Below, piece by piece: positions 61,451 through 64,000 of a stretch of 64,000 nucleotides of DNA. The notes beneath the pieces were generated by a model. The model did no database searches, was not told the DNA's origin, and was given only the letters and a program-made list of their open reading frames with translations. The translations under genes were made by a program, and so were the position numbers. The stretch spans positions 83,059-147,058 of the forward strand of contig JAFAKB010000074.1 of the NCBI GenBank assembly GCA_019235885.1, given 5' to 3'. This stretch comes from Candidatus Eremiobacterota bacterium (lineage in GTDB: Bacteria; Vulcanimicrobiota; Vulcanimicrobiia; Vulcanimicrobiales; Vulcanimicrobiaceae). How positions within the stretch are numbered: position 1 is the stretch's first letter; each line of letters begins with the position of its first letter.

Positions 61451-62443
61451 ATGATTCGACACGAGAGGACCGCCCACGCGCGCGGCCGGTTTAAGGCGCT
61501 GGTTGCGTCGGTCGTGCTTGCCGTCGTCGCGCTCGGCGCGGCGGCGGGTGCAGGCGCGAAGATCAACGACGGCGTGCACGTCTGGCTTTCAGGAGGCCGT
61601 GTCGCCGCGGAGTTCCACTCGGGGGTGCTGTTGCGCTGGCCGATGGCCGCCGATCTGCGCGCGGTCGCCGCGCATGCGACGTTTCCCGTCGTCTTCCCGG
61701 CCGGGATACCCGGCGGCAGCCGGACGGATCTGGTAACCGCCGCGCCGCTCGATCGCCCGAGTTTTATTGTGGTATTCTTCCACCACGGCGCTCGTTTCAA
61801 AGAAGGGTTCGCGTTGCTCGATCCGGCCGTCGTTTCGACGACCGACGCGTTGCCGAACGCTGCGACACAGATCGGGGCCAAAGCGAGCATAAGCTGGCGG
61901 CAAGGCGGCGAGATCATCGCCGTCCCGAGCGACGTCTCGGCGGCCGACCTCGCTCGGATCAAAGCCGCAACCGCCCGCCTTTCGCCGGCCCAGAGCCTGG
62001 CCGCGATCGAGGCGGCGGCGCCGTCGTTGCGTGTCATCGGCGTGACCGTTCGGCTCGAGATCGCCGAACGGTACGCCAGGTCCGACGGCCGCAGCGTCTT
62101 GGTCGGCGAGCAGTATCTCCCAACCGTATTACGTCTTGCGAGCGCTTCGAAGCCGCTTCTCGACAACCGCGTCGTCCGCTTTCGCAACTTCCGTCCCGTC
62201 AATCAGCGCATCATCCGCACAACGGACGAGCCGATCACCGAGATTGCGGTGCCTGCTGCGGGCGTCCGCGCGATCGCGGCGGTGTTGCGCGCGCCCGAGA
62301 ACCGCACCGGCTGCCGCTGCGAGATCGTCTTCGATCCGCTCGACAGCGGAACGTACCAAATGTGGAAGATTCCGCTCGCTCCCTCGGGCAAAGTCACAAA
62401 GTACGTCGTCAACGCCTTGGCGTTCGCGGTGCGCGCGGAATGA
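61451..62443 (+). CDS. Secreted protein of unknown function
   Basis: 330 residues from ATG 61451. Basic N-terminus then membrane/signal segment FKALVASVVLAVVALGAAAGAGAK. The mature protein alternates beta strands and short helices, with one Cys pair late (RTGCRCEIVFDP). No known domain recognised. It stands alone between the acetyltransferase and the lectin gene. Confidence 0.7.
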   Translation: MIRHERTAHARGRFKALVASVVLAVVALGAAAGAGAKINDGVHVWLSGGRVAAEFHSGVLLRWPMAADLRAVAAHATFPVVFPAGIPGGSRTDLVTAAPLDRPSFIVVFFHHGARFKEGFALLDPAVVSTTDALPNAATQIGAKASISWRQGGEIIAVPSDVSAADLARIKAATARLSPAQSLAAIEAAAPSLRVIGVTVRLEIAERYARSDGRSVLVGEQYLPTVLRLASASKPLLDNRVVRFRNFRPVNQRIIRTTDEPITEIAVPAAGVRAIAAVLRAPENRTGCRCEIVFDPLDSGTYQMWKIPLAPSGKVTKYVVNALAFAVRAE

Positions 62444-62506
62444 TAGCTTAGAACAGGCTGAGACGGACGTCGTGATTGTCCCCGTCCGAACGGGCACAAC
62501 GCCAGC

Positions 62507-63073
62507 ATGCGCAGCATAATTCTAGGACCAGCACTCGCTCTCTCGCTGGCAGCGACGGCGATCGCGCCGGCGCTCGCACAGGCAGTGCCCTCCGGTTCCT
62601 ACCAGCAATCATGTCAGAACATCCGGATGCGCGGCGGACTTCTCACCGCGCGCTGCACCGGCCCGAACGGTCTCGTCCGCACGAGCATCGATCCGCGGAC
62701 CTGTCGCGGCGGTGACATCGCGAACAACAACGGCCAGCTGGTGTGCAACGGCGGGACCAGCTACGGCAACGGCTACGGGAACGGTTACGGAAACGGAAAC
62801 GGCCGCCATCACCATCGCGACAACGGCTACGGCAACGATGGTTATAACAGCGGTTACGGTCGAGGCGGCCGGTATGGCAACGGCAACGGCAACGGCTACG
62901 GAAACGTGCCGAGCGGTTCGTACCAGCAGAGCTGCACGAACGCCGTCATGCGCGGCGGGATCCTAACCGCCACGTGCCCCGGCAACGGCGGCTCGATGAC
63001 GACCTCGATCGATCCGCGCAGCTGTCGCGGCGGCGACATCGCGAACGTCAACGGCCGGCTGCAGTGCCGCTAA
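62507..63073 (+). CDS. Secreted cyanovirin-N-like (CVNH) lectin with two half-repeats
   Basis: 188 residues. Signal peptide MRSIILGPALALSLAATAIAPALAQA. Two CVNH modules: VPSGSYQQSCQNIRMRGG...GGDIANNNGQLVC (about 26-80) and VPSGSYQQSCTNAVMRGG...GGDIANVNGRLQC (about 138-188). Each has two to three cysteines. Between them lies a ~55-residue linker of Gly/Asn/Tyr with a short HHHH stretch. CVNH proteins bind oligomannose-type glycans. Separating the two repeats by a low-complexity linker suggests flexible bivalent binding. Confidence 0.85.
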   Translation: MRSIILGPALALSLAATAIAPALAQAVPSGSYQQSCQNIRMRGGLLTARCTGPNGLVRTSIDPRTCRGGDIANNNGQLVCNGGTSYGNGYGNGYGNGNGRHHHRDNGYGNDGYNSGYGRGGRYGNGNGNGYGNVPSGSYQQSCTNAVMRGGILTATCPGNGGSMTTSIDPRSCRGGDIANVNGRLQCR

Positions 63074-63097
63074 GGCGCATCACGCGCTGAACCGCGG

Positions 63098-64000
63098 CTA
63101 GACGAACGACAGGTTGGGATCGGCGACCAGCGTGCGCGCATCAACGCACGCTGCGTCGCCGCGCCGTTCCGCAGCCGCCGCGATCATTGCGGCATTGTCG
63201 GTGCAGAACCGTGGCTCCGGAACGAACGCCGGAATACGGCGGCGCCGGCCGAGCGCGACGAACGCCGACTGCAGCGCGCTGTTCGCGGCGACGCCGCCGC
63301 TGAGCACGAGCGCGCGGTACTCGCGTGCGTCGAGCGCGCGCTCCACCCGGTCGATCAGCACATCCACGACCGCCGCCTGGAACGACGCGGCGACGTCCTC
63401 ACGGCGCGCGTTCTTGCCCGCGTCGGAGTCGAGGAAGTAGCGCACCGACGTTTTCAGTCCGGAAAAGCTCAGGTCGAGCGTCCCCGGATCCGGACGGTGG
63501 CGCGGGAAGGCGATCGCTTTGGGATCGCCGTCGCGCGCGAGCGCGTCGAGCGCAGGCCCGCCCGGGAACGGAAGGTCGAGCAGACGCGCCGTCTTGTCGT
63601 ACGCTTCGCCGGCCGCGTCGTCGCGCGTCTTGCCGATGATGCGCAAGTTTGTCGGGGAATGCACCTCGACGAGCTGCGAGTGGCCGCCGGAAACGAGCAG
63701 CGCCAGGAACGGGTACGGCGGCGGTTCGTCGCGCTCGATGAATGCGGCGAAGATGTGACCGTGCAGATGGTTGACCGCATAGAGCGGAAGCCCGGTCGCA
63801 AAGGCGAGCGCTTTCGCCGCCGCGACGCCGACGACGAGGCTGCCGATCAAGCCCGGCCCGGCGGTCACCGCGATCCCGTCGAGCTCGCGCAGCTCGACGT
63901 TCGCGCGGGTGAGCGCGTCGTCGACCGCGGCGGAGAGGAGTGCGGCGTGGCGGCGGGAGGCGATCTCGGGGACGATCCCGCCGTACTTCGCGTGGAACGC
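63098..64000 (-). CDS. tsaD: tRNA N6-adenosine threonylcarbamoyltransferase TsaD (5' end off window)
   Basis: C-terminal 300 residues; the frame is open to the right edge, so about 30-40 N-terminal residues are missing. TsaD catalyses t6A formation at A37 of ANN-decoding tRNAs. Motifs: RHAALLSAAVDDAL (the first metal His-x3 region begins just here), AVTAGPGLIGSLVVGVAAAKALA, NHLHGHIFAAF (second metal site), LLVSGGHSQLVEV, GEAYDKTARLLDLPFPGGPALD, LSGGVAANSALQ, and FCTDNAAMIA. All are conserved. Convergent with the lectin gene. Confidence 0.95.
   Translation of the reverse strand, partial: AFHAKYGGIVPEIASRRHAALLSAAVDDALTRANVELRELDGIAVTAGPGLIGSLVVGVAAAKALAFATGLPLYAVNHLHGHIFAAFIERDEPPPYPFLALLVSGGHSQLVEVHSPTNLRIIGKTRDDAAGEAYDKTARLLDLPFPGGPALDALARDGDPKAIAFPRHRPDPGTLDLSFSGLKTSVRYFLDSDAGKNARREDVAASFQAAVVDVLIDRVERALDAREYRALVLSGGVAANSALQSAFVALGRRRRIPAFVPEPRFCTDNAAMIAAAAERRGDAACVDARTLVADPNLSFV

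Overview
The window is a contiguous piece of a GC-rich bacterial chromosome. The layout is bacterial: overlapping start and stop codons, Shine-Dalgarno sites, a DnaX-interacting delta subunit (HolA), lipoprotein signals, a secretin, a prepilin and LexA-type boxes. Gene content and codon style are compatible with a deep-branching, poorly cultured phylum such as Eremiobacterota/WPS-2, but that placement is an inference and was not tested. No rRNA, tRNA, CRISPR array or transposase gene was seen.

Layout. (1) 1-4881, minus strand: a very large secreted Rhs/YD-repeat protein that runs off the left edge and ends in an HNH-nuclease-like tip. (2) 5288-8702: an orphan secretin, then copy A of a two-gene module (small winged-helix protein plus unknown protein) behind a strong promoter with a LexA-like element. 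(3) 8771-16398: ComF, DUF427, and a riboflavin cluster ribD-ribE-(thioesterase, FAD oxidoreductase, PadR)-ribBA-ribH in which ribBA carries an N-terminal HTH domain. (4) 16400-21501: a lower-GC accessory segment flanked by two 166-bp copies of the ribH 3' end. It holds two secreted proteins (one frameshifted), a relic of a LuxR-type gene, a 49-residue secreted peptide next to a TPR-like/LuxR-HTH regulator, and copy B of the two-gene module. (5) 21506-27741: TonB-like protein, zinc ribbon, mtnA, holA, a DUF4397 lipoprotein and a prepilin-like protein. (6) 27865-38984: a tightly overlapping purine operon purB-purC(E)-purL-purQ-purS-like-purP1-(secreted unknown)-purP2-guaA. (7) 39033-49704: HD-domain protein, purD, an ABC exporter pair, an SGNH hydrolase, two tandem aspartyl proteases, a radical SAM protein preceded by a perfect LexA box, an MFS transporter and a SCO1-like protein. 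(8) 49737-51971: a HigB/HigA-like toxin-antitoxin pair and a frameshifted DUF4236 gene. (9) 52039-64000: membrane protein, Bax-inhibitor-like protein, purF, GAF-like protein, leucyl aminopeptidase, purM, a GNAT-purN fusion, a chain of abutting hairpins, DsbA-like protein, acetyltransferase, secreted unknown, a two-half cyanovirin-N-like lectin, and tsaD cut by the right edge.

How the genes work together. Purine synthesis is almost complete here: PurF, PurD, PurN, PurL/Q/S, PurM, PurC, PurB, then PurP instead of PurH, plus GuaA for GMP. PurH is absent from the window; two archaeal-type formate-dependent PurP ligases sit where the formyl transfer step would be expected. The PurE domain fused to PurC has lost both diagnostic histidines, so the AIR carboxylation step must be explained by another gene. 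Riboflavin synthesis from GTP and ribulose-5-phosphate is fully encoded apart from a phosphatase.

The best candidates for undescribed biology are the duplicated two-gene module with its conserved promoter, LexA-like spacer and covarying leader hairpin; the small secreted peptide plus regulator inside the ribH-flanked island; the PurP-based bacterial purine operon with its degenerate PurE domain; and the five-hairpin element between purN and dsbA.
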